Source: Persicaria tinctoria (Eukaryota > Streptophyta > Magnoliopsida > Caryophyllales > Polygonaceae). From it: a stretch of 64,000 bases of DNA. Below are positions 1-10,178 of this stretch, in pieces (position 1 is the first letter of the stretch; each line of letters starts with the position of its first letter). The position numbers and the translations under genes are program-made. The stretch spans positions 38,763,373-38,827,372 of the forward strand of contig JBANSL010000008.1 of assembly GCA_037127255.1 (NCBI GenBank). The letters are read 5' to 3'. A model generated the notes under the pieces. That model made no database searches. It was not told where the DNA came from and saw nothing but the letters and a program-made list of their open reading frames with translations.

Positions 1-1000
1 GATACGGGAGCTTCGTATCATATGACGGGTCGCATTGATTTGCTCTATGATCTTCAACCCATCTCTCCTATTCAAATATTATTGCTGGACAGGACTCTTT
101 CTCAGGTTGTGTACGCCGGATCGGTTGCAATTGGGACTAATTTGATCATTCGTAATGTCTTATTTGTCCTTTCCTTTCATTGCAACCTTATTTCATTTCA
201 CACATTAATCTCAGAGCAACGTTTGCTTGTCACATTAACAGATAAGTTGTGTGTGATTCATGACCAGTTTACGAGGACGGTGCTTGGAGCAGGTGAAGCT
301 GGGGGGGGGGGGGGGGGGGCGTCTACTAGCTGGTTGGATCTTGTGCTCGATCAGCTGGATTTGCTGGCTCTTTGTTGAAGTCTTCCGGTGACTCTGCACT
401 CTGGCACAGGCGCTTGGGTCATCCGTCTTTTCAGTCTATTTATGCACTTCCTGGTTTTTCGTTTGATAAATCCGTAGCCACATACCATTGTGCTATTTGT
501 TTAGAGGCAAAGCAAACTCGAGCACCTTTTCCTGTTAGTTTCAATAAAGCAGTTGAGTTTTTTTAAATGATTCATGTCGATGTTTGGGGCCCTTATCGGG
601 TTCCATCTACTTCTGGTGCTCATTATTTTCTGAAAGTGGTTGATGATCTCTCTCGGTCTGTTTGGGTTTATTTAGTGATCTCTAAGACAAAGGTGGTTCA
701 GCTTATGCAAAGTTTCTGTGCTCTAGTCCGCACTTAGTTTAACAAAGCTGTTAAGCGTGTCCGTGCGGACAACGGAACGGAGTTCATGCCTCTCCATGAT
801 TATTTTACCTCTTTGGGGATCATATTTGAGACATCCTGCATCTAGACTCCGCAACAGAATGGGCGGGTTGAACGGAAGCATCGTCACCTTTTGAATGTGG
901 CTCGAGCCTTTACCCAATCGTTTCTGGGGAGAATGCGTTCTCACCGCTGCCTACTTGATCAATCGGACACCATCAACGCTTTAGAAAGGTCAATCTCCGT
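1..1000 (+). pseudogene. Ty1/copia pol remnant: protease, GAG-pre-integrase, integrase core
   Basis: The first bases encode the aspartic protease motif DTGASYHMTG, so the element runs off the left edge of the window. The GAG-pre-integrase signature LWHRRLGHPS follows near 405-440. Integrase core pieces follow: a DVWGPY segment near 575, a second acidic segment with RADNGTEF near 760, and a TPQQNGRVERK-like segment near 850. Together these are the copia order PR-INT. The frame is broken: a run of about 19 G at 301-319 disrupts the protease to pre-integrase spacer, and stop codons fall inside the integrase (TAG near 735 and near 843). In life this polyprotein would cut itself and integrate cDNA; this copy cannot. 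The family call is firm; exact frameshift positions are approximate. Confidence 0.85.
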
Positions 1001-1008
1001 ATGCTCTC

Positions 1009-3231
1009 TTGTTCAATCGTCTGGCCGATTACTCCCATATTCGGGTCTTTGGATGTTTATGTTTTGCATCAGTAGTTCCTCGCAGTGGAGATAAATTTCA
1101 ACCTCGCGACTCTAAGTGTCTCTTTTTGGGCTATCCTTTTGCAAAGAAAGGTTGGCGTGTCATGAATCTTGACACCAACAAGATCTTTGTCTCTCGCGAT
1201 GTGGTGTTTCAGGAAGAGAGTTTCCCTTTCAGCACCGCTGGTACTCAAGGATCGGATCCTCCATTGCGTGATGATCCTCATCCTTCAATCTTTGATGCTG
1301 CTGAACCGTCTGTAGCTGTCGATATTGCTGAGGTTGTACATCCACCACCTACGGCACCTCCTACATCTGTTGCCAGTTCTGATGTTGATGCTACTGTCGA
1401 GTCTGCAGCGCTTGCTGTACCTCCTGAGCCTTCTCCTCTTCGCCGCACAACCAGAGTGAGTCAACCTAATGTCCGTTTCCGAGATTGCGTGTGCCATGCT
1501 GCTCATCACTTTACCCCCCAAGCTCCCCTTCACCAATTGCTCCATCACCATCCTCAGGTACTCCTTATCCCATTGCTAACTATGTTAGTAATTCACAATT
1601 TAATTCGAAACATGCTAGATTCGTTACAGCTGTTTCTATTGACCATGAGCCGACCTCCTTCTCTGAGGTAGTCCGCCATGAGCATTGGCTTCTTGGTATG
1701 CGCTCCGAACTAGACGCTCTACATCGAAATGGGACATGGGAATTAACGTCTCTTCCTCCGACCAACAAACCCATTGGTTGCAAATGGGTCTTCCGAATCA
1801 AGTACAAGTCCGATGGCTCCATTGAACGATACAAAGCTCGCTTAGTGGTTTTTGGTAACAAGCAAGTGGAAGGAACTGATTATACCGAGACCTTTGCCCC
1901 TGTTGCTAAGATGTCTTCTATCCGGGTCCTTCTATCTGTGGCAACCATTAAAGGGTGGCAGTTACATCAGATGGACGTGTATAACGCATTTTTGCATGGT
2001 GATCTTGCAGAAGAAGTTTACATGGGCACTCCACCGGGCTTTCCAGATCCTTCTGGGCGTGTCTGCAGGCTTCGCAAATCTTTATTCGGGTTGCACCAAG
2101 CTCCGAGAAACTGGTTTGCTAAACTCGCTTCTGCTTTAATTGGCTTTGGCTTCACTCGCTCCTATGCAGATTACTCATTGTTTTCCTACACTCGCCACGG
2201 GAAGGCTCTTCACGTCCTTGTTTATGTGGATGATCTAGTTATTGCAGGGAATGATCCTACGGAAATTACTCGCCTTAAAGAGTATCTCCACACATGTTTC
2301 CACATGAAGGACTTGGGTGCTCTCAAATACATGAGATAGCACATGGCCCAGACGGTTTGTTTCTCTGTCAACGCAAGTATGCACTTGAGATCCTGGTTGA
2401 AGTTGGCCTCCTAGGCGCCAAACCTGTTGCGTTTCCCATGCCTCAGAATCATGACTTATCAACTGCTTCAGGCTCGCCGTATGCTGCTCCTGATCAGTAT
2501 CGTCGCCTAGTCGGCCGATTGATCTATCTTAGAATCACCAGACCTGAACTGAGCTATGCAGTGCACACCTTGTCTCAGTTTATGCAAGCTCCGTAGGAAG
2601 AACACTAACAGGCGGCTCTTCGGGTTCTCCGCTACATCAAGGCCCATCCTGGCCAAGGATTATTTTTGTCGTGGGGGAGCTCTCTCCGCCTATCTGCCTA
2701 TTGTGACTCTGATTGGGCGGCTTGTCCGTTAACTCGCCGCTCAGCAACCGGTTATTTTGTGTTCCTTGGTGAGTCTCTTGTCTCTTGGAAGACAAAGAAG
2801 CAACCTACAGTCTCGATATCGTCTGCCGAGGCTGAATACAGAGCCATGACGGCTGCGTGCTGCGAGCTTCTATGGCTCAGATCACTATTGCGCTCGTCTG
2901 CCAAGGCTATGGCGGCTGCGTGCTGCGAGCTTCTATGGCTCAGATCACTATTGCGCTCTCTTGGAGTTGTTCATACTTCTCCTATGCGCCTCTTTTGCGA
3001 TAGCCAGTCCGCTCTCCACCTTGCCGCGAATCCCGTTTTTCATGAATGAACTAAGCATATCAAGATCGACTGTCACTTCGTTCGGGATCTCCTCACTGCT
3101 GGCATTGTTGAAACCTCCCATGTCCGAACCAATGAGCAACTCGCCGATATTATGACAAAAGCATTGGGTCGACAACAATTCACTTATCTCCTTCGCAAGT
3201 TGGGCATTCGTGACTTACATGCTCAAACTTG
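1009..3231 (+). pseudogene. Ty1/copia pol remnant: integrase tail, reverse transcriptase, RNase H
   Basis: Integrase C-terminal segment FGCLCF and FLGYPFAKKGW lie at 1040-1150, then a Pro/Ser-rich linker. Reverse transcriptase runs from about 1645, with KWVFRIKYKSDGSIERYKARLV, the DV-NAFLHGDL block and the catalytic YVDD near 2223-2234. A stop at 2337-2339 and a frame change break RT before its conserved tail at 2294-2596. RNase H follows at 2666-3049 ([29 protein letters not shown]) and continues in another frame to about 3200 (ADI-TKALGR). RNase H carries an in-frame partial duplication of about 20 codons (2821-2957). It is the downstream continuation of the 1-1000 remnant. Confidence 0.85.
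2821..2957 (+). repeat. In-frame internal duplication within copia RNase H
   Basis: Two adjacent copies (2821-2895 and 2896-2957) share a run of more than 40 identical bases encoding [15 protein letters not shown]. The second copy lacks about 13 bases, yet the frame is kept, so the RNase H carries a repeated helix segment. This is a simple tandem duplication after or shortly before loss of function. Confidence 0.85.
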
Positions 3232-3408
3232 AGGGGGAGTATATATTGGCGGTTAAGATATTGTGTATATATCTTTTGTAATTTGTTAATATTCTTTTCC
3301 CATATTTATTTTTAGGCAACTAGGGTTTCACTCTAAAGTGTATATATTGTAATCGCTTTTCCATTGATCAATGAGAAAATCAAGACGGCTATATATTGTC
3401 TCTTAACA
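3229..3408 (+). mobile_element. Ty1/copia polypurine tract and 3' LTR (~162 bp)
   Basis: Immediately after the RNase H remnant is a purine tract (TTGAGGGGGAG, 3229-3239). A short AT-rich segment then begins TTGGCGG and ends TTAACA. With the canonical TG...CA ends the LTR is 3247-3408. It contains TATATA-rich stretches expected of a compact copia LTR. The matching 5' LTR would lie left of the window, so the boundaries rest on PPT position and terminal dinucleotides only. Confidence 0.6.
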
Positions 3409-3504
3409 AATTTGCAAAACTAGCATGTATGCTATTTGTGCAAATAAAATTGGGGAAGGGGAAAGCCGGTTGCAGGCCATCACAAGGGAGAGAGATGAGT
3501 GACC

Positions 3505-3505
<1 letters not shown>

Positions 3506-3554
<49 letters not shown>
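3506..3554 (+). repeat. (GA)n microsatellite
   Basis: An almost pure run of GA dinucleotides, preceded and followed by GACCAGGAGAGAG, so the locus also has a short flanking duplication. It lies just inside the putative left end of the MULE. Confidence 0.95.
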
Positions 3555-3558
<4 letters not shown>

Positions 3559-3883
3559 CAGGAGAGAGAGAGGGGATGTTTTGGTGGGAAAAATTGGCGC
3601 CAAAAATTGAAGAGAGAGGAGTGTAATGATGGCCTATGGGAAAAGGTGATGAGAAAGGGGTTTTCCCTCCATTTGCAAAGTATAAAAAGAGAGGAGGACA
3701 GAGGACACTCAGTTTCTTCCTCCCATGGACAAAAGTGATGGAAAAGAAGACCACCATTGAAGAAAATCCGTCGGCCTCAAGGTCCAGTTGCAGAGCACTT
3801 GTCGGCCTCATTCCTTGTCCGTGTCAGTGTTTAGAAACTTCCGTGTCACTTTGGTTTATGAGAAACCCTAATTCTCAATTGCA

Positions 3884-4620
3884 ATGGGTAAGCGTCTCTC
3901 TTGTTTCTCCTCATGTTTTGCGAAAAGTAGATACCTATGAACCATAGTGTTGATCACACTTTTCATTTTCAGGGGAAAACGCCAAAGTATGTGTCACTTT
4001 CATCTTCAATGGTCGTTGGAACTGGTGACATGCATATGTATGTAGGTGACAAGGGTAAGGGTTCGGAGGTAATCCACTTGGGTGAGGTGATGAAGGCTAT
4101 AGGGAAGAGTAAGGAGTTGGGTGTAATAGACATTACTGACAGCTGTTTTGAAACTGGTGACAAGTATATGTATAAAGGGGACAAGGGTAAGGGTCTGGAT
4201 GTGATCCAATTGGGTGACACAGACTACTCCTCAGATGACACGGTAAACTGCCAAGGTGACATGTATCAAGGGTTGGAGGTCATATCCACAAGCAGTCAGG
4301 AGGAGGATGAGGACGAAGACGTCGGAGTGAAGCAGGAAGTCTGGGATAATTTTGAGTGGCAGTATGTCGAGGATGAACCGAGTATGAGGGTGTCAATGGA
4401 GAGGGACGAAGTTGAGGATGAGTTGATGAGGGAACTTGAAGATTAGATTCCTAGGTTCAGCATATCCCCAACTACTATGGAGAACGTTCAAGGTATGGTG
4501 GAGAGAGCAACGCCTCGCAACCAGGATCCACGACGCAACATGATAGAACTTTCGGATGGACAATTATTTACATCGAAGACTGATGTGCAGACTTGTCTGA
4601 GTGTTTGTGATAGTCGCATA
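3884..4620 (+). pseudogene. MuDR/MURA-type transposase, N-terminal remnant
   Basis: An ATG at 3884 is followed by a GT-AG intron (GTAAGC at 3888, TTTTCATTTTCAG ending at 3972). Splicing gives a start like the plant MULE transposase N-terminus (VTFIFNGRW), then one frameshift moves into an open frame (3937-4446). That frame encodes a repeated (D)MYVGDKGKG / YMYKGDKGKG segment, an acidic stretch (EEDEDEDVG) and further acidic residues. After one in-frame TAG (4444-4446), LSDGQLFTSKTDVQTCLS matches the start of the MULE DNA-binding domain (PF03108-like). Everything after about 4620, including the catalytic DDE domain, is missing. The gene is therefore a deletion derivative. The family call is inference from short motifs. 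Confidence 0.5.
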
Positions 4621-4999
4621 AGGAAATCACCCTTACCGCTTGTGTGAATTTAATGATTACATTTATGAGTGTTTCTCCTACTTCGATAAGGAAATCACCA
4701 TTGTCATCTGTTTGGAATCCCGTGTCACCTGAATTATTTATCGTGTCACTTATTTGAATCTGATGGTACGTTGATAACCAAGGTTTCAAGCATAACAACA
4801 TAGTCAACTACCGACCAACAAATATCATAAAAATAACATAACATTCTACAACTTATGACCAACGAGCATTATATAGAAAACAACAAAGTTCATAGCAACG
4901 TACTACAATAACAACCTAGTCTACTACCGTCGACAACTATATGTTTGGAGCAACAAGATTCATAACAACCTACGAAAATAACAACGAAGTTCATAACAA

Positions 5000-6300
5000 T
5001 GGCCATCCAGCGGAGGAAGCCATCGTTATCGGACACGGATACAAGTCTCAGCTCAATCGCGTCCGCGCCTTCGACAACGTCCTTCCCTTTTTGGCTCCGC
5101 AATTTCTTTGGAGGGGGGGACTTTGCTTCTCCATCACCTCCTGGACCTCTCTTACTCTTCTTTCCTCGAACGGTGTTCGCTTTTTCAGCCTCTGAGATCT
5201 GGCAATTGGTTAGGATGTTTCAACTGTCATTCCGATATATTTTGTAATCCCGTGTCACCCAACTAAATAAATCGTGTCGCTTGATGTAAATAACCTTGTC
5301 AGTTGACTACTACAGATTCAAATATGACAATCCTAGTTTGTATTAACCCGTGACCCTTAAGTGAAAATACCATGTGAACTAACAACCAATTTACCTTCCC
5401 TTTATGTCCTTTTGGTGGTGACTGGTCATCCACCTTAGGTGGTCCCTTCGTCTCATCGGCCTTAATGTGGTTCTCCTCAACCTCCCAATGTTTTCCCTTC
5501 ATCCTCTCCACGAACATCTCTCATTTATGGTTGCATACCTCCTGGACCCCTCTTGCTCTTTTTGCCTTGAACGACCTCGGTTTTTGCAACCTCTGAGATC
5601 TAGAAAATGGTTAGGATGTTTGGACTGTCATTCCCATAATTTTTTTAATCCCGTGTCACCCAACTAAGTAATTTGTGCCGCTTAACATAACTAACACTGT
5701 CACTTGACTACAATATATTCAAATATGACAATCCTAGTTTTTATTAACCCTTTACCCTTGAGAGAAAATACCATGTGAAATAACAACCGATTTACGTCCT
5801 CTTCCTGTTCTTCTGGTGGCTGGTCATCCACCTTATTTGGTCTCTCCGTCCCCCCGACCTTTTGGTGGTTCTTCTCAGCCTCCCCAAGTTTCCCCTCATC
5901 ATCTCGACGAACATCTCTCATTGGTGTCTGCACACCTCCTGCATTCCAATGAGCATCTCGCATCCTATTCACAACACCTTCCATGACCTTCATCTGAACC
6001 ACACAATACATAAATGAGGGGTGGTTCGCCAATGTTATTCGTAATTTGGGGAAAATTTACCCGTGTCACTTATTAAATATACCGTGTCGCTAGTTTATTT
6101 CTTCCTGTCATTAATGGTGTTCATAATTGGGACAAAAATTTTTAGGCAAAACACTTACCTTGTCATCTATGCTCCGCATCCATGTTGACATAGTTTTCAG
6201 CCTCTCCAACATCAACTCAAGTGTCTTCCTCACTTTATCTTCCCAGGCTTCTCCTGTCTCATCACGTTTTCCTGAACTCGATCCGGCCTTGCCTCACTCA
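5000..6300 (-). pseudogene. Unidentified multi-exon gene remnant with duplicated exon-intron unit
   Basis: On the minus strand, exon A (about 6300 to 6160) encodes a helical, charged segment ending RSIDDK with donor AAG/GTAAGT. A 166-bp intron (6159-5994) ends in TTCAG. Exon B (5993-5796) is hydrophilic (Asp/Glu/Lys-rich, many Pro). Intron 5795-5600 leads to exon C (from 5599), which encodes a basic KKSKRGPGG segment. Exon B' (to 5395), intron 5394-5199 and exon C' (from 5198) repeat this pair. Both later introns are exactly 196 bp. I do not recognise the family; it could be the second gene of the MULE or captured host sequence. Splice sites were read by eye and are not proven. Confidence 0.4.
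5110..5930 (-). repeat. Tandem duplication, 401-bp offset, spanning exon-intron-exon
   Basis: The two 196-bp introns start 401 bp apart (5199 and 5600), and flanking exonic sequence is repeated as well: TCTGAGAT at the acceptor, CATCCACCTTA in the exon. Similarity is high but imperfect, including conserved TGTCAC triplets. This is an old segmental duplication inside the minus-strand gene remnant. Confidence 0.75.
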
Positions 6301-6620
6301 CACCCATGTCCCCAGCCCCTTTATCTTTAAATCGATCAGCCACACAACCCCAATCCCCAAAACCACCCTCGCCATTGCCATAAACCATCATCACAAGGCC
6401 AATAGCATAAAAACATAAATCGAAACCCTTGTCACCCAATTCGAAACGACTGTCACTCAATTCGAAACCCCTGTCACCTAATTTCACTTGTCACCCAATT
6501 CGAAATCACTGTCACTTAATTCAAAATTCCTGTCACCCAATTTCTCTTTCAAACAATCAAATACCAAATCAAACACGGCCCAAACCTCAATCAATCGTCT
6601 TCTACCTCTCCCATATCCCA

Positions 6621-6777
6621 ATTTCCAGTCCAACCATTGCCACCCTCGTTGTTCATCCTAATTTCCAGTCCAACCATTTCCACCCTCGTTGTTCATCCCA
6701 ATTTCCAGTCCAACCATTGCCACCCTCGTCGTTCATCCCAAACTCTAACCGATGATTTCACCCTCGTCGTTCATCAC
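6621..6777 (+). repeat. 40-bp tandem repeat, three copies plus a degenerate fourth
   Basis: Units at 6621-6660, 6661-6700 and 6701-6740 each begin ATTTCCAGTC and end in GTTCATCC(T/C)A; a shortened fourth unit follows to about 6777. The array lies in the presumed 5' region of the minus-strand gene remnant. A possible minus-strand promoter or 5' UTR continues to 7008, with no coding sequence that I can support. Confidence 0.9.
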
Positions 6778-7008
6778 AGAAAAGGGAGAAAAAGAACGAG
6801 GGTTTCAAGGAGATGGAAAGAGGGGCTTACCTCTTCACTTAGACGCCAGCGTGGTCTTCTTCTCTCCTCTCCAGCGACAACTTCGTCCCCAACCTCTTGC
6901 GTTTTCTGATTCGTCGGACTGGTCTCCTTCTTCTCTCCACAAACCATCGCTTCTCCTCCTTTGAAAACTGCTCCCTTTTCTACACATAAAGCCTCCCCTC
7001 TCATCCTT

Positions 7009-7425
7009 TGATGTGATCCTCACATCTGTAGCCACCGACACACAAGACTGCAAGGGCGAGCTTGCTTCTCAGGCCCCTTCACAACCAAGAAGTGTCCCTC
7101 CTCTCACTCGTGATCGTGCTCGAATGCTTGGCCAAGTTGTGCTGTCAGATGCTTTGTTTGGCACCATGAACTCGCAGCCACCTATGCTCACATTGCTCCA
7201 ACCTCAAGGCGAGCGAGAATGATGACACGACTCCAACTAATGTTCGTTAAATGTGGAGCCAACCCGGGGCCACCTAAGCTTCCATTTTTCCAGCAGCCAA
7301 GCGTACCAACGGGAAAGTGGCATTCTTTGACGACTGAACCGCTGATCCAGAAACTGCCAGCAACTTCTCGACCTCGGAAACTCTCGTCGCCGGTCCTTTT
7401 GCTCGAGCCGGGTCTGAACACATCA
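7009..7425 (+). mobile_element. 5' LTR of the CRM-like element, internally deleted
   Basis: It is collinear with the 3' LTR over the first 287 and last 130 bases, but lacks 747 bp that the 3' LTR holds at 13441-14187. The missing block includes the only TATA box candidate, so this LTR has lost its promoter region. Confidence 0.9.
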
Positions 7426-7427
7426 AG

Positions 7428-7439
7428 TGGTATCAGAGC
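7428..7439 (+). promoter_or_regulatory. Primer binding site (initiator tRNA-Met type)
   Basis: TGGTATCAGAGC lies two bases after the 5' LTR. It is complementary to the 3' end of plant initiator tRNA-Met, the usual primer for chromoviruses. Confidence 0.9.
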
Positions 7440-8513
7440 GCAGCCATTGACGTGGGTTCTGTGCACCAATCGAAGTAAGTTCCTCAAGCTAATAGGGTAC
7501 GAATCAATTTCTCAAGTCTAGTACTTGTGTTTGCTCATATGCTCAATTTTTGAACCCTATCCCTTGTTTCATTTTGATCTGATTTTTGAGTTGTCTGGCT
7601 GTTAGATCTCATTAGTCAAGTCTCTTTCTTTACATTACCTTGTTATTCTTCTCGTTTGAGAAAACAAAAGGAAAAAAACTACAAGAGTTTTGATCTTGCT
7701 CTTGAGTACCATAAAAAAAATAAAAAAAAATCCGAGTTTCTTATTTCTTGTTTTAGAACTATTTAGGCTATTGTGTGCAGATAAAAAAAAGGAAAAAAAA
7801 ATCTGCTCAATTGTGCTGCTTGAGTTGTTCTTGTTGAGTTGTGAAGTTTGTGGCCTTGTTGATTACTAAAAGTGCAAGTGGTGACTTTTCCTTGAGATCT
7901 ATTTCAATAGCCAATTTTGAGCCAAGTTGAAACACAACCCTATTTTGAGCATTCTTTGAGCATACGACTTGGAAAGACTTAGAGTTGTTGAATACTCGCT
8001 ATTAGGCTTGCTTCGGTTGTGTGTGTTAATTTTGTGGCTCAGGTGTACGAACCTTCCAAAGAAGTGTCACTGCTTTTTGGCCCTAGTTAGAGTTGGAGAA
8101 ATTGGAGCATCTTTGGTGTTAATTCGATCATTGGAGAGGCTTGCTCTAGGCCTTGTTCGTTTCAGTTGGTTCTTGAGTGTCGTGCTCCTAGCATCGGGAA
8201 AAGGTGAGAAGAGTGCGGAGTGGCTTGTGAGCTTGAGAGATCCAATTAAAGCGAGGAGAGTGAGAGTTAAACACTTAAGAGCTTAAGCACATAGAGAGTT
8301 TCAAACCCACATAGAAAGTGAGTGAGAGTACTTGTTTTCCTAACGTTGTTTGTTCCATGTGCAGGTTGAAGGGCTTATTGGAATTCATTAATTGTGTGCG
8401 AAGTGTGAGAGTTGTGAGTGGGAAGCACATCTAAACACAAGGAGAGAGTGAGGTAGAGTGGGGGTTCTTTACTTTCTAATCCTAACTCAATTCCTTGTTA
8501 GCTTATTTTTGCA
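7440..8513 (+). other. Untranslated leader of the CRM-like element
   Basis: About 1.07 kb between PBS and gag with no supported coding sequence. It has A-rich runs near 7710-7800 and several short ORFs. A leader of this length before gag is common in plant gypsy elements and probably holds packaging signals; none can be pinpointed. Confidence 0.6.
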
Positions 8514-10178
8514 ATGTCGCAGGATCAAGGAAACAATGGAGACCATGCCATAAGGCTCACTAATGTGGAGAAATCTATCCAAGAGATGTCCGCAGCTATA
8601 GGCGAGCTATCCTCTACTCTACGAGATCTTCGAACTGAGTTCGTGGCCAACCATGCATCTACCTCGAACGGGCCACAACCACCTCCATTCAATCCTAATC
8701 CACGAGATGATGACAACCGCAGCCGTGGTAGTCAGCGCAATGAAAGGCGAGATCACCATCAGACGCACCATGTAGCAATCGGTGCTCGCATACCTAGGTT
8801 TCCTGGTCAGTTCCAACCACGCCGTTTTGCTCGAGATCATGGTTATGAGTCCTCTCACAGCGACCATTCCGATATCCCACGTTCTCAAGACGGGCGTCAC
8901 AACCAAATGCACCCTAGAGGCAACCACGAGGGCCGACCTCGACCACACCATGGGGTGAAGGTAAACTTATTGAACTTTTCAAGAACTTCGGACCCAGATG
9001 TCTACTAAGACTGGGAGGCCAAAACCGATCAGGTTTTCCGTTATTACAACTATTCAGAGGTGGAGAAGGTTGACCTTGCCACGATCCACTTCACTGAGTT
9101 CGCTCTATCATGGTGGAGGGGAGAGCTAGCTGAGAGAGAGCAACATGGGGACTACCCGCTAAAGCAACTTTTGAGAAATCGGTTCATTCCAGCTGATTAC
9201 GAACAACAAACCTTGCTCAAGATTGAGCGACTTCGACAAGGTAATCGTTCTCCTGATGATTATTACAAGGAACTTCGTTCTCTCATGCAACGTTCAGGTA
9301 CAAGGCTTTCGGAGAACTATGTGCTTGCGAAGTTTTTAGCAGGACTCAACCTTGATGTTTCCGAGGTAGTAGAGCAGCTAAGACATACTAATGTTATTAA
9401 TGCCTTGCATCATGCCACTCATACCTACTCTACCATCCAACGCCGAAAATCAGCAAGTAGCTCACGTCGATGGGCCAACCAAGAGAATTCCATGGAAGCC
9501 ACTCGAGGTTCACGTAGGGAGATCCAAACCTCTTCGACAACCCCACCACGAGAGGCATCCCCGTTAGGCCCAAATCCATCTCCCACGACCGCAGCTACAA
9601 CATCACCAAACAACCCCACTCCTACCCAAGCCAAGGAAGTTAAGTGTTACAAATGTTATGAACTTGGTCACTATGCTCGCGAATGCCCAAACAAGAAGAA
9701 GGTGTTGCTGAATGCTTTTGGCGAGGTATTAGTCGAGGACAAGCAACTACTTGAAGAGGCTGAAACGACAGCTGAAGAAGAAATAGAGGAGATCATGGTG
9801 CATGCTGCAATTGGGGAGTATTTTGTTGTGAAGAGAACCTTATCCGCCCATGAGAAGGTTATGGACACCTCACAGCGAGAGACTCTCTTCAACAGTCGTT
9901 GTGTGATTCAAGGAAAGGTTTGCACGATGATTATTGATGGTGGGTCATGCTGCAACATTATAAGCCAAGAAGTGGTTGATCGATTTTCCTTGCCCACTCA
10001 AACACATCCGCAACCCTACACTCTTCACTGGCTTAATTCGAGCTCTCTGCTTCAAGTAACGAAGCGTGCTGAAATATCATTTTCTATTGGTCCTTACCAT
10101 GGTTTGGTTAATTGTAATGTGCTTCCTATTTCTGCGTGTCACTTACTTTTAGGTCGCCCTTGGCAGTTTGATCGCTGA
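8514..10178 (+). pseudogene. CRM-like gag and protease, interrupted by stops
   Basis: The frame opens at ATG 8514 and is interrupted by an in-frame TAA (9006-9008). It continues in the same frame from 9009 to an in-frame TGA at 10176-10178. Gag motifs are VYFRYYN-like capsid sequence and FTEFALSWWRGEL near 9090-9120. A CX2CX4HX4C zinc knuckle (CYKCYELGHYARECP) lies near 9646-9690. The protease region carries IIDGGSCCNIIS near 9930-9965, the DGG variant normal for chromoviruses. The product would form the virus-like particle and process the polyprotein. The TGA is consistent with a CGA to TGA transition. Confidence 0.85.

Larger units (their letters stand above)
3800..6536. repeat. Clusters of TGTCAC/GTGACA motifs spaced about 21 bp
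   Basis: Motif starts, read by position: TGTC(G/A)-type at 3800, 3822, 3844. In the opposite orientation (GTGACA-type) they lie at 4025, 4046; 4136, 4157, 4178; and 4214, 4235, 4256. TGTCAC-type starts again at 4702, 4724, 4744; 5254, 5275, 5297; 5654, 5676, 5699; 6064, 6085, 6106; and 6430, 6451, 6472, 6489, 6510, 6531. Spacing is 20-23 bp with one 17-bp step. The clusters lie in flanking, coding (+ remnant) and intronic (- remnant) sequence. Two helical turns of spacing suggests protein binding on one DNA face, but that is inference. Confidence 0.8.

Noticed and set aside
3389..3811. Serine/leucine repeat ORFs on the minus strand
   Set aside because: They are translation of the (GA)n microsatellite.
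6752..7053. Genes at the junction of the CRM-like LTR and upstream DNA
   Set aside because: The ORFs span the insertion boundary at 7009 and so cannot be original genes.
8619..8951. Minus-strand ORF of 110 codons in CRM-like gag
   Set aside because: Antisense of the gag N-terminus with no start context or homology.
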